A stretch of DNA of 64,000 bases from Pseudomonas mosselii (GTDB taxonomy: Bacteria; Pseudomonadota; Gammaproteobacteria; Pseudomonadales; Pseudomonadaceae). Numbering within the stretch: position 1 is the first letter of the stretch; each line of letters begins with the position of its first letter. Made by a program: the position numbers and the translations under genes. Positions 26,856-34,840 of this stretch are shown piece by piece. The DNA lies in contig NZ_VAUO01000002.1 in the NCBI RefSeq assembly GCF_005796105.1, positions 124,001 through 188,000 on the forward strand, written 5' to 3'. A model generated the notes under the pieces. That model saw nothing but the letters and a program-made list of their open reading frames with translations. It had not been told where the DNA came from and ran no database searches.

Positions 26856-27428
26856 CTAGTTCTTGCTGAGGTATTGAAGCAGTGCATCCCGACACGTCAT
26901 GAGAATTTCATCGGCAAGTGGAGAGTCGTCTGGGCATGCGCGAGACATTACAATTGCCCCTATAGATTGAGCCATAGCAGCTAAGATCTTTGCACGCATT
27001 TGTACTGTCCCAGATTCGCCCTGCTGGGCGGCACTATCTAGGAACTCCTTAATCTGGCTCTCTATTCCATCAGCGAATGTAGCCTTTACTTCAACTTCTT
27101 TGCGAGCAGCATCCCCGCACAGGGCTGCAAGTGTACAACCTGACGCTCGGTGATCTCGATGCTCACGCGATAGATAAGCATTGATGAAGTCAACTAATGA
27201 AGCGCCAGACATAAGATTTGCTGATTTAGTCAGACCACAGGCTGACGCTTGCACCATCAAATCAGCCTTAGACTCGAAATGCTTATAGAAGCCACCTTGA
27301 GTAAACCCAGCAGCCCCCATCAGCTCTGCGATTCCAATTCCGTCATAGCCACGCTCCTTGAAGAGGGCTGATGCCGTCTCAACTATGTGCACGCGGTTTG
27401 CCTGCGCCTGCTTTTTGGTGACCTTCAT
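26856..27428 (-). CDS. TetR-family repressor, probable regulator of the Old Yellow Enzyme gene
   Basis: 190 residues from ATG 27428; GGAG lies five bases upstream of this ATG and only two from the preceding in-frame ATG. The N-terminal helix-turn-helix reads GIGIAELMGAAGFTQGGFYKHFESKADL (split here in two runs: GIGIAELMGAAGF and TQGGFYKHFESKADL). The ligand domain has several Cys residues (SGCTLAALCGDAARK), which could sense electrophiles, as Cys does in NemR of E. coli, where nemR neighbours the OYE gene nemA. It diverges from the OYE gene at 27552. Repression of the island's reductases until an electrophile appears is inferred. Confidence 0.88.
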   Translation of the reverse strand: MKVTKKQAQANRVHIVETASALFKERGYDGIGIAELMGAAGFTQGGFYKHFESKADLMVQASACGLTKSANLMSGASLVDFINAYLSREHRDHRASGCTLAALCGDAARKEVEVKATFADGIESQIKEFLDSAAQQGESGTVQMRAKILAAMAQSIGAIVMSRACPDDSPLADEILMTCRDALLQYLSKN

Positions 27429-27551
27429 CATTGCTCCAGGAGTGGTGTGAAATACGGACATCATACATTGATTATGGTCGACATCAAAGGATTGACATAT
27501 TTAGATGTTGAGCGTAATCATTATGTTCTCACACCCCCTGAGATCCACAAA
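27429..27551. promoter_or_regulatory. Divergent promoter interval of TetR and OYE genes
   Basis: The interval contains a perfect TTGACA at 27492-27497. A TAATCA (27515-27520) follows at 17 bases, and the better CATTAT at 21 bases, so the minus-ten element is uncertain. It would place transcription start about 25 bases before the OYE start. An operator for the TetR protein is expected here, but I see no clean palindrome. Confidence 0.45.
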
Positions 27552-28643
27552 ATGCAGCTAAATCCGCTTTTCGAGCCATATAACCTGGCCAATCTGACAC
27601 TCGCTAACCGCATCGTCATGGCGCCTCTGACACGTAACCGCGCAGGTAAAGGCCTAGCACCCAGCCAGCTCACAGTGGACTATTACGCACAGCGAGCTTC
27701 AGCCGGCCTGATCATTACTGAGGCCACTCAAATATCTCCTCAGGCCCAGGGATACCAAGACACTCCTGGGCTGTACACCGCAGACCAAATCGACGGGTGG
27801 CGGAGGGTCACAGATGCTGTACATGCAAAAGGGGGACGAATCTTTGCCCAACTGTGGCATGTAGGCAGAGTCTCACACACTGACCTGCAACCTGGCGGCG
27901 CAGCACCAGTCGCACCGTCTGGTATCCGCGCGCAGACCAAAACCTTTGTTAATGGTGTGTTCACGGACGTTAGCAACCCACGCGCGCTTGAGTTGAGCGA
28001 ACTGCCACACATCGTGAATGATTTTCGCCAGGCAGCAGCGAACGCTATTACTGCGGGCTTTGACGGAGTGGAAATCCATGGAGCCAACGGCTACTTGATT
28101 GATCAGTTCATCAAGGACAGCGTTAACAAGCGTACAGATACTTACGGCGGATCCATTGAGAACCGCGCGCGTCTTTTGCTTGAAGTTGTAACCGCCGTTA
28201 CCGGTGAGATCGGTGCCGAACGCACTGGTGTTCGAATCTCACCTGTATCACCTGCCAACGACGTCTCCAGCAGCGATCCGCAATCTCAATATGACTATAT
28301 CGCTGACCAACTCAGTGCACTAGGTATCGCTTTTATTCATGTTGTTGAGGGTGCAACAGGAGGGCCACGCGATATCAGCCCCTTCAATTATGAATCACTA
28401 CGCCAACGATTCAAGCAGACCTACATTGCCAATAATGGATATGATCTAGAGCTGGCTACTAGCAGCTTGAGTGAAGATAAAGCAGACCTCTTCGCCTTCG
28501 GCCGCTATTTCATCAGCAACCCGGATCTCGTGGAACGACTGAAGACTGGCTACCCACTCGCGGCAATTGATCCAAAAACTTTATATGGCGGCGGAGCTGA
28601 AGGCTATACCGACTACCCAACCCTCACCACACAAGATCAGTGA
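27552..28643 (+). CDS. Old Yellow Enzyme-family NADH:flavin oxidoreductase (NemA-like)
   Basis: 363 residues from ATG 27552, where the family's normal N terminus begins (QLNPLFEPYNLANLTLANRIVMAPLTRNRA); longer in-frame readings would cross the divergent promoter. This FMN TIM-barrel enzyme has Thr27, the AQLWHVGR strand and the substrate-binding set His176/Asn179/Tyr181 (EIHGANGYLIDQFI). Members reduce activated C=C bonds of enals, enones, maleimides and nitro compounds with NAD(P)H. The divergent TetR gene probably controls it, and the SDR gene follows after 37 bases in the same direction, likely in one transcript. Confidence 0.93.
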   Translation: MQLNPLFEPYNLANLTLANRIVMAPLTRNRAGKGLAPSQLTVDYYAQRASAGLIITEATQISPQAQGYQDTPGLYTADQIDGWRRVTDAVHAKGGRIFAQLWHVGRVSHTDLQPGGAAPVAPSGIRAQTKTFVNGVFTDVSNPRALELSELPHIVNDFRQAAANAITAGFDGVEIHGANGYLIDQFIKDSVNKRTDTYGGSIENRARLLLEVVTAVTGEIGAERTGVRISPVSPANDVSSSDPQSQYDYIADQLSALGIAFIHVVEGATGGPRDISPFNYESLRQRFKQTYIANNGYDLELATSSLSEDKADLFAFGRYFISNPDLVERLKTGYPLAAIDPKTLYGGGAEGYTDYPTLTTQDQ

Positions 28644-28680
28644 ATCATTATATAGTCAACACTTTAATTAGAGGATGAAA

Positions 28681-29469
28681 ATGAACACGCTTCCAACTGT
28701 ACTTATTACCGGCGCATCAACTGGCATCGGGTCTATATACGCGAAACGGTTTGCTAGTCGCGGGCATGACCTCGTACTTGTCGCGAGGGATAAAGCCAGG
28801 CTCGAAAGCCTGGCTGAACAGCTGCGAAAGGATAATTACGTCAACGTCCAAGTACATCAGGCTGATTTGACTGATAGCACAGATCTTTCAGCCGTTGAAA
28901 CTCGTTTGCGAGAGGACGAGAAAATCGGAATTCTAATCAACAATGCAGGTATAGCTCAGTCAGGAGCTTTTACCAAGCAGAGTCCTGCTGATATTGAGCA
29001 GCTAATCTCACTCAATGTAACCGCCCCCACACGTTTGGCCGCAGCAGTAGCACCGCGCTTCTCGCAAGCAGGAGCAGGGGCAATCGTCAACCTAGGTTCA
29101 GTGGTAGGATTTGCACCGGAGTTCGGGATGTCGATTTACGGCGCGACAAAAGCGTTCGTTCTATATCTGTCTCAGGGTCTAAGCCTGGAATTATCACCTA
29201 AGGGCGTATATGTCCAGGCGGTTATACCGGCTGCTACACGTACAGAAATCTGGGAGCGCGCGGGAATTGATATTAATTCAATCGCTGAAGTAATGGATGT
29301 TGAAGAGCTGGTCGATGCTGCCCTCATCGGCTTTGATCGAGGTGAGCTCGTAACCATCCCACCGCTACACGAAGAAGTCAGATGGGATCGGCTTGATCAA
29401 GCACGTCAAGGGCTACTTTCCGACATTCGGCAGTCACATGCCGCCGAGCGTTATAAAGCGAAAGCATAG
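28681..29469 (+). CDS. Short-chain dehydrogenase/reductase
   Basis: 262 residues from ATG 28681, six bases after GAGG; the ATG two codons earlier sits inside that ribosome site. Classical SDR features: TGASTGIG (10-17), NNAG (87-90), Ser140, Tyr153 and Lys157 (YGATK). It should oxidise an alcohol or reduce a carbonyl with NAD(P)H. It is 37 bases after the OYE gene, so the two are probably co-expressed and could act in sequence on an unsaturated carbonyl compound. Confidence 0.91.
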   Translation: MNTLPTVLITGASTGIGSIYAKRFASRGHDLVLVARDKARLESLAEQLRKDNYVNVQVHQADLTDSTDLSAVETRLREDEKIGILINNAGIAQSGAFTKQSPADIEQLISLNVTAPTRLAAAVAPRFSQAGAGAIVNLGSVVGFAPEFGMSIYGATKAFVLYLSQGLSLELSPKGVYVQAVIPAATRTEIWERAGIDINSIAEVMDVEELVDAALIGFDRGELVTIPPLHEEVRWDRLDQARQGLLSDIRQSHAAERYKAKA

Positions 29470-29634
29470 ATAACATCCACTTTATATTTTATGCCTCCTG
29501 CAAGACACAGGGGGCAACAAAGCATTTCTCGAATTTCATTAGAGCGCCCGCTTCACTCAACCAAAAGATACAAATCCAACATGACTCTTAGCATTCATAT
29601 TTAAGGGCCAGGTGCAGCCACAAGGAGTTCAAGT

Positions 29635-30483
29635 ATGCGGCAAGATTATAGTTTCTCATTTGATAGCGCACTCAACAAATCAATATTAGTCGATGGAATC
29701 ACATTCGCCTATCGAGAGCTGGGCAAGAATGATGCACCTCCAATTCTCCTGCTCAACCATTGGGGCGCTACCCTAGATAATTTCGACCCAAACTTGTTAA
29801 ATGGCTTGTCACTAAACCATCGAGTAATCGCCATAGACTATAAAGGTATTGGTCTATCTACTGGTACAGCACCAGTAACGGTATCGGAAATGGCGGACGA
29901 CACAATTTCCTTAGTCCGTGCAATGGGCTTCGAGAAAGTGAATCTGCTTGGTTTTTCATTAGGGGGTTTTGTTGCGCAGGATATAGCGCTGAAAGCACCA
30001 TCGCTCGTGGGGAAGCTAATCCTAGCAGGAACCGGCCCTGCAGGCGGGGACGGCATTGGTAAGGTTTGGTCTGTTACCTGGCCATTAATGATAAAAGGGC
30101 TATTAACTTTTACAGACCCCAAGACTTATCTCTTCTTCACATCAACAAAGAATGGGAAAATTGCTGCCAAAGGGTTTCTAGCTAGACTAAAGCAACGCAC
30201 TCTTAATCGCGATAAGGGGCCCACACCACGCGCGTTTTTCAATCAACTCAGAGCCATAAATTTCTGGGCCAGGCAAGAAAGGTCGGAGCTTAATAAGCTG
30301 CATATGCCTGTACTAATTGTGAATGGTGATAGCGATATCATGGTCCCTACCAAACTTAGCCATGATATGGGACAACGCATCCCTAACTCAGAGGTGGTTA
30401 TTTTTGAGGACGCCGGACATGGGGCAGTATTCCAATACAGCTCGGAATTCCTAGAAAAGGCTTTAAGATTCTTAAGTAGCTAG
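29635..30483 (+). CDS. Alpha/beta hydrolase
   Basis: 282 residues, ATG after AAGGAG. Catalytic parts are visible: nucleophile elbow GFSLGG (Ser108), Asp234 in VNGDSDIMVP and His262 in EDAGHGAVF. The oxyanion strand reads ILLLNHWGAT, with Asn-His in place of the usual His-Gly. No signal peptide. It resembles the large group of carboxylesterase/hydrolase-like proteins such as those cleaving C-C or ester bonds in catabolic clusters; the substrate is unknown. Spacers of 165 and 140 bases on either side leave co-transcription open. Confidence 0.87.
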   Translation: MRQDYSFSFDSALNKSILVDGITFAYRELGKNDAPPILLLNHWGATLDNFDPNLLNGLSLNHRVIAIDYKGIGLSTGTAPVTVSEMADDTISLVRAMGFEKVNLLGFSLGGFVAQDIALKAPSLVGKLILAGTGPAGGDGIGKVWSVTWPLMIKGLLTFTDPKTYLFFTSTKNGKIAAKGFLARLKQRTLNRDKGPTPRAFFNQLRAINFWARQERSELNKLHMPVLIVNGDSDIMVPTKLSHDMGQRIPNSEVVIFEDAGHGAVFQYSSEFLEKALRFLSS

Positions 30484-30623
30484 TTAGTCATGCACACCTT
30501 TAAGAAAACTCAACAAGCTGGACACATACAGCGCCGTCAATAAAATCTTATAAAGACATATAAAAGAACAAAGCCTTCTGCAAGACCAGAACAAAAATTA
30601 TTGTCTCAAACGGGAGAAAGCTG

Positions 30624-31541
30624 ATGTTTGATAACTTTGAACACTTGCGTATCGACACTGGCGAGCTGGAGATATCATGCGTGGTAGCTGGAGTAGGCGC
30701 ACCTATCCTACTACTACATGGTTTTCCGCAAACCATGGCAATTTGGGCAACTATCGCTCCTGCCTTAGTTAAGCTTGGCTACCAAGTTATATGTGCGGAT
30801 TTGAGGGGCTATGGAGCATCTGACAAACCATGTGCGAGTGTCGAGTATAAAAACTACAGTTTTCGCTGCATGGCTGCCGATCAGATTAAAGTAATGCAGG
30901 CGTTGGGCCACAAACATTTTCACGTCATAGGACATGATAGAGGTGCTCGTGCAGCCTATCGCTTGGCATTAGATAACCCTGAGATGATTTCCAGCCTCAC
31001 CATTATGGACATCGTTCCAACAGATGTATTGCTAAAAGACATACGCAAGGACGTTGCGCAAAGCTACTGGCACTGGTACTTCCTAGCGCAGCCCGCTCCT
31101 TTCCCAGAACAAATCATCCTTAAGGATCCTGATTATTTTTTTCAGGCCTGCCTTTTCGGATGGGGTGGTGCTAGTGAGGCTGACTTCAATCCTGAGCAGC
31201 TTGCTGCCTATCGAGAAAGCTGGCGAAACCCGAAGACAGTTTCAGGTTTTTGCAATGACTACCGCGCAACATTAGCTATAGACTTTGATCATGACATAGC
31301 CGATCAGGGCCGAAAAGTTAGCACCCCCACTTTGGTAATGTATGGTGAAAATTCAGTAATGGCTAGACTTTATGATATTCCGAGCGTTTGGTCAGAGCGC
31401 TGCTCCGACTTAAAATCGGCGGCAGTACCGGGAGGCCACTTCTTCCCAGACTCGTCTCCAGCAGCAGTAGTAGAGCGACTGCATGAGTTTCTAAAAACCA
31501 AAATTAAATATAGACAACCATTAAAAACTTGCCAGACTTGA
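30624..31541 (+). CDS. Fluoroacetate dehalogenase-like haloacid hydrolase
   Basis: 305 residues, ATG after GGGAGA. Alpha/beta-hydrolase fold with an Asp nucleophile: Asp105 in GHDRGAR, acid Asp129 (MDIVPTDV) and His272 (GGHFF). Carboxylate-binding Arg106 and Arg109 are present, and so are the fluoride-pocket residues His150, Trp151 (YWHWYF) and Tyr213 (NDYRA), plus HGFPQ at 32-36. As I recall, these match Asp104/Arg105/Arg108/Asp128/His149/Trp150/Tyr212/His271 of the Burkholderia FA1 enzyme shifted by one, and the Asp105/His272 numbering of Moraxella DehH1. The reaction would be fluoroacetate (or chloroacetate) plus water to glycolate and halide. No fluoride exporter is seen nearby. Confidence 0.88.
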   Translation: MFDNFEHLRIDTGELEISCVVAGVGAPILLLHGFPQTMAIWATIAPALVKLGYQVICADLRGYGASDKPCASVEYKNYSFRCMAADQIKVMQALGHKHFHVIGHDRGARAAYRLALDNPEMISSLTIMDIVPTDVLLKDIRKDVAQSYWHWYFLAQPAPFPEQIILKDPDYFFQACLFGWGGASEADFNPEQLAAYRESWRNPKTVSGFCNDYRATLAIDFDHDIADQGRKVSTPTLVMYGENSVMARLYDIPSVWSERCSDLKSAAVPGGHFFPDSSPAAVVERLHEFLKTKIKYRQPLKTCQT

Positions 31542-31950
31542 CTCTCAACCCTTAAGCACTCATCCATTAAACTTGAAGCTCACGAGAGCTTTGAAAAACT
31601 GCACATAACTGTGTGTCGGCGACAGGCGCATGAATGCCTTGAGTTCTCTGACAGGCCTAACAGCTCCTGCTGCCGGACTACAAGAAAGGTAATCCAGAGA
31701 GTAGTCATTACGCACATATAGCCTTTGAATTAGTGCGGGCAAATATAATGACTACTGCGATCATCTACATCTTGAACATTGTTTAAGACCCAAGGCAAGG
31801 CGTCTGATCAATATCTACACAGATCTAAACTATAACCATAACACGGGGAACTTTAGCTTCCCTTTTTCGGCGTCTTATCGAGTCGGGAGCAAGGTTCGAT
31901 CCGCCTCCTGCACAGGCTAACGCCCCCCTGAAGAAACCTCTCAGCCCCAC
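31542..31950. other. Intergenic stretch without a supported gene
   Basis: 409 bases between the dehalogenase-like gene and the convergent reductase gene. Open frames here are short and without ribosome sites. No clear intrinsic terminator was found. A tRNA T-loop-like string (GGTTCGATCC, 31893-31902) lacks matching stem arms and is not called as a tRNA. Confidence 0.5.
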
Positions 31951-32952
31951 TCACTTCATCTGTACAACAACCTTGCCTTTCGCTCGTCCCTGGGCGAGAT
32001 AGCTTAGCGCTTCCTTGACATCCTCGAAAGCAAATACCTTGTCAATAACCGGCTTAATCGAACCAGCACTGATAATGGCTGCTATCTCTTTGAGCTGAGC
32101 ACCGTCGGGGCGAACAAATAAGAATGAATAACTTACTCCGCGTTTCCTGGCAAGCCTCTTGGTCCTCCAGCCCATCAGAGCAAATATGAATTTAAAAATG
32201 AAGCTCATCCCGCGCTTTTCGGCGAAGGCGCTGTCCAATGGGCCAATGAGAGAGACGATTTTTCCACCCGCCCTGACAACACTAATAGACCGCTCAAGTT
32301 CATCGCCTCTGACTGTACCAAGAACCAGATCATAAGACGCCAGAACATTTTCGAATTTTTGTGATCTGTAATCGATTACTTCATCAGCCCCCAGGCTACG
32401 TACCAGACCAGTATTTACAGCACTGGTAGTTGTTGCAACCCTAGCGCCTACATACTTAGCTAGCTGAATAGCGAAAGTCCCAATACCACCTGAGCCTGCA
32501 GGTATGAATATCTTCTGACCTGCCTCCAGATTGGCGCGCTCTGTCAAGGCTTGCCACGAAGTCAGGCCAACCATAGGCACAGAAGCTGCTTGTACAAAAC
32601 TTAGGCTCTCTGGCTTATGGGCAGCTGCAAACTCAGGTACAGCCGCAAAGTCAGCAAGGGTTCCCACACCCAGGTCGAATACACTGGCAAACACTTCGTC
32701 GCCAACCTTGAATTTCGTCACGGCACTGCCCACGCTGACAACGACACCAGCAACATCGCTGCCCATAGTAGCCGGCATTTCGAACTTCAATACTTCTTTA
32801 AATATACCGGTAGGAATCATATTATCAATAGGATTCAGCCCCACCGCATAAACCTCAACCAGAAGCTCGTTCGATTTGATCGATGGCTTAGCGACTTCCG
32901 AAAACCCAATATCAGGAGCCTTTCCATAGCGTTTAAAAGTCAAAGCTTTCAT
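31951..32952 (-). CDS. Zinc-independent medium-chain NADP-dependent oxidoreductase (quinone reductase-like)
   Basis: 333 residues with a GroES-like N-terminal domain (LLVEVYAVGLNPIDNMI, then GSDVAGVVVSVG at 64-75) and a Rossmann domain with AGSGGIG at 152-158. No structural or catalytic zinc cysteines are present, which places it with quinone oxidoreductases and enoyl reductases. It should use NADPH to reduce quinones or alpha,beta-unsaturated ketones. It is read leftwards, 93 bases downstream of the SDR gene at 33046-33789, probably in one transcript. Confidence 0.9.
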   Translation of the reverse strand: MKALTFKRYGKAPDIGFSEVAKPSIKSNELLVEVYAVGLNPIDNMIPTGIFKEVLKFEMPATMGSDVAGVVVSVGSAVTKFKVGDEVFASVFDLGVGTLADFAAVPEFAAAHKPESLSFVQAASVPMVGLTSWQALTERANLEAGQKIFIPAGSGGIGTFAIQLAKYVGARVATTTSAVNTGLVRSLGADEVIDYRSQKFENVLASYDLVLGTVRGDELERSISVVRAGGKIVSLIGPLDSAFAEKRGMSFIFKFIFALMGWRTKRLARKRGVSYSFLFVRPDGAQLKEIAAIISAGSIKPVIDKVFAFEDVKEALSYLAQGRAKGKVVVQMK

Positions 32953-33045
32953 ATAAATAAAACTCCAATCCCTCTTCGATACTCTCTATCGAATAGACAA
33001 ACGACCTACAGATCGCTAAATTTTGGCCATATCGATACAGAAAAA

Positions 33046-33789
33046 CTACCAGTTTTCCTTATACGGCCTGATATCGAGTTCTTGAGTCCACGCGGAGCGT
33101 GGCTGCCGGTGCAACATCCAATAGTTCTCAGCTATTGCTCCATATCCCAACAACCCATCCGACCCAAGAGCCTCTACCATGGCCGGGGCAGCATTGCGCA
33201 GTCGGTCCCCCAGGATGCCGCCATCGATCACCACATGAGCGACATGAATACCCTTAGGCCCATACTCGCGTGCCATGCTCTGGGAGATCATTCGCAATCC
33301 CGCCTTGGCAGCGGCAAAGTGGGCAAAGCCAGGCTTGCCCCTCAAGCTTCCTGAAGCACCGGTAAAAATCAAGGTACCCCGCCCCAGAGGAACCAGGCGC
33401 CTGGCAGCTTCTCTACCAACCAGAAAGCCGGAGTAACAGCCTACTCGCCAAAAATTTTCAAACTGGCTGGCCGTGAGCTGAGTGAAATCGATCAGGGCAT
33501 TATTGCCCGCGTTGAAGATCACGACGTCGGCAGGAGCTCGGCCCGTGCCTGGAGACATCGCAAGATCAAACGCTGCGATGACTTGCTCTTCGACAGTGAC
33601 ATCGGTCTGCAACGCTTCCGCGCTCCCGACCTCGGAGCTCCGAATATCTGCAACTACTTCCTGGATCTTTTCCAAGGTTCGGCCTGTGAAAATGACGTGA
33701 TACCCCTCTTGGGCAAAACGCTTACAGACAGCTCCCCCTACGCCTCGGGTCGTACCTACGCCAAACACTATTGCAGTCGGTTGACTCAT
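33046..33789 (-). CDS. Atypical short-chain dehydrogenase lacking the catalytic tyrosine (SDR_c10-like)
   Basis: 247 residues from ATG 33789, which has GGAGTGGG upstream; a GTG three codons earlier is less likely. It has the SDR fold with a modified cofactor motif (FGVGTTRGVGGAV) and FNAG at 92-95. The YxxxK motif is altered: Phe158 stands where the catalytic Tyr should be, with Lys162 kept (HFAAAKAG). The conserved SMAREYGPKGIHVAHVVIDGGI block matches the SDR_c10 subgroup, described as lacking that Tyr. Activity as a normal dehydrogenase is therefore doubtful. First gene of the leftward pair on the island's right side. Confidence 0.88.
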   Translation of the reverse strand: MSQPTAIVFGVGTTRGVGGAVCKRFAQEGYHVIFTGRTLEKIQEVVADIRSSEVGSAEALQTDVTVEEQVIAAFDLAMSPGTGRAPADVVIFNAGNNALIDFTQLTASQFENFWRVGCYSGFLVGREAARRLVPLGRGTLIFTGASGSLRGKPGFAHFAAAKAGLRMISQSMAREYGPKGIHVAHVVIDGGILGDRLRNAAPAMVEALGSDGLLGYGAIAENYWMLHRQPRSAWTQELDIRPYKENW

Positions 33790-34162
33790 AAATCCCACTC
33801 CAGACAGTGAAGGCGTTAACCGGTCACGTTGACCAAAGCAATTGATACAAAGGCATTTGCTTTCGACGTAGGGTTACATGAAGCGCCGGCTCCGGCCGCC
33901 CATAAAATTTGGTCCGGACTTTGCGCATGAATTTATGATGTCAATCACAATCAAAAAAGTCAACATTAAAGATTATGATCGGAATCAAAACGTGCTTCTG
34001 GCTGCACTGCCAACTGCGGAATGCCGAAAAATCAGGATCATGGATGCATGGCCGGGCGCCAGGCATATGGTAATCGTAGGGTTTTTTAGAAGCCCTCAAA
34101 CCTCACAGAAACGCCCAGATAGGACGCCCGGTGAGTCGGCAGCGTTATCCCGAAAAGGTTGG
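33790..34162. other. Intergenic stretch at the right end of the island
   Basis: 373 bases between the atypical SDR gene and the right direct repeat. It should hold the promoter for the two leftward reductase genes. A 95-codon frame at 33878-34165 begins MKRRLRPPIKFG but has no ribosome site, no family resemblance, and runs into the repeat. I do not call it a gene. Confidence 0.5.
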
Positions 34163-34184
34163 TGAGCTGCGACGACGTGAGCAT
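34163..34184 (-). pseudogene. Seven-codon remnant of the 101-residue gene
   Basis: ATG 34184 and the next codons (MLTSSQL) equal the start of the intact gene at 23368-23673, including the upstream AGCAGAACAGCA region. Similarity stops abruptly at 34163, where island sequence begins. This marks the exact right-hand junction of the duplicated segment. Confidence 0.8.
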
Positions 34185-34652
34185 TGCTGTTCTGCTATGG
34201 CGTAGTTTGACTGTCCAAGATTTCGCCAGGCGGCAGGCCAACCAGCGCTCGACCCGCCACCTGAACGCAGATGGCATTTCGAAGTCCAAACCGTCACGTT
34301 CGAACTGGAAGGAACCGCGACTGTGTTGACCCGATTACTCGCCCTGGCCTTGGGGATATCGCTGACTGCCTGCACCCACTACCGCCACATTGACCCACAG
34401 ACCCCAGAAGGTCTGGATTGCCTCCACAAACTTGACGCCCAGGTGAATGAGTGCGAGGCCAGGGTCAAAGCACGGCAGGACAATTACGACCGTCTACACG
34501 AGTTTCAAGCGCTCTCCACGCAGCAGTGCGAGCACAACAACCGCCTGAACATACCTAATGCTTGCCCACCGCCCCCCACTCCAACACGTGTGCCCAACGA
34601 CTGCCGCTCTGATTATGAAGACAAGTACATAGCCTGTGGCGGCAGGGTCGAA
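34163..34652. repeat. Right copy of the 490-bp direct repeat
   Basis: The direct counterpart of 23652-24141, in the same orientation. It contains the beginning of the 101-residue gene, the divergent interval and most of an intact small lipoprotein gene. Its outer flank (from about 34653) passes into typical GC-rich backbone. Confidence 0.9.
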
Positions 34653-34667
34653 GAGGTCGAGCAATAG
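34323..34667 (+). CDS. Small Cys-rich lipoprotein, hypothetical
   Basis: 114 residues from GTG 34323 with AAGGAA eight bases upstream. Residues 1-16 are a signal peptide ending in the lipobox SLTAC (acylated Cys17). The mature part is hydrophilic and helical, with several Cys (DCLHKLDAQVNECEAR, TQQCEHNN, NACPPPPTP, NDCRSDYEDKYIACGG), suggesting disulfides in the periplasm. The family is not recognised. It is the intact member of a duplicated pair; the other copy at 23812-24174 is frameshifted. The gap 34668-34840 contains no gene that I can support. Confidence 0.65.
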   Translation: MLTRLLALALGISLTACTHYRHIDPQTPEGLDCLHKLDAQVNECEARVKARQDNYDRLHEFQALSTQQCEHNNRLNIPNACPPPPTPTRVPNDCRSDYEDKYIACGGRVEEVEQ

Positions 34668-34840
34668 CTGATGGCCTGCATCTGAAGATCAGCGAAGCGC
34701 GATACCTGTTTTACCGTTCGCCTCGCGAGAAGTTCAGGATCCACACATCAGATCGCGATTCAGCGCTGAATGTGCATTGGCTTGGCGGCGCGGGTCACAC
34801 GCCCCCGAAGCTGGCCTGAAAACGCGTCGTCGGCAGCGCC

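Larger units (their letters stand above)
24236..34162. other. Putative genomic island of redox and hydrolase genes
   Basis: About 9.9 kb between the two direct repeats differs from the flanks. It is clearly AT-richer by eye, with more A/T-ending codons, long AT-rich spacers and looser gene packing. It carries nine enzyme or regulator genes (24897-33789) found in no backbone context I know. No integrase, transposase, intact tRNA or plasmid gene is visible. Acquisition by horizontal transfer is inferred from composition and from the flanking duplication; the mechanism is unclear. Confidence 0.75.

Noticed and set aside
31893-31902. GGTTCGATCC, like a tRNA or tmRNA T-loop, inside the island
   Set aside because: The bases on either side do not form a 5-bp T-stem, and no acceptor or anticodon arm could be found upstream. 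It is probably chance, though a decayed fragment cannot be excluded.
24236-34162. Fluoride riboswitch or fluoride exporter accompanying the dehalogenase-like gene
   Set aside because: No fluoride-exporter-like membrane gene is present, and I saw no sequence matching the riboswitch core.
33878-34165. 95-codon open frame at the right end of the island
   Set aside because: No ribosome site, no recognisable domain, and it runs into the duplicated segment, where the same bases on the left are not coding in this frame.
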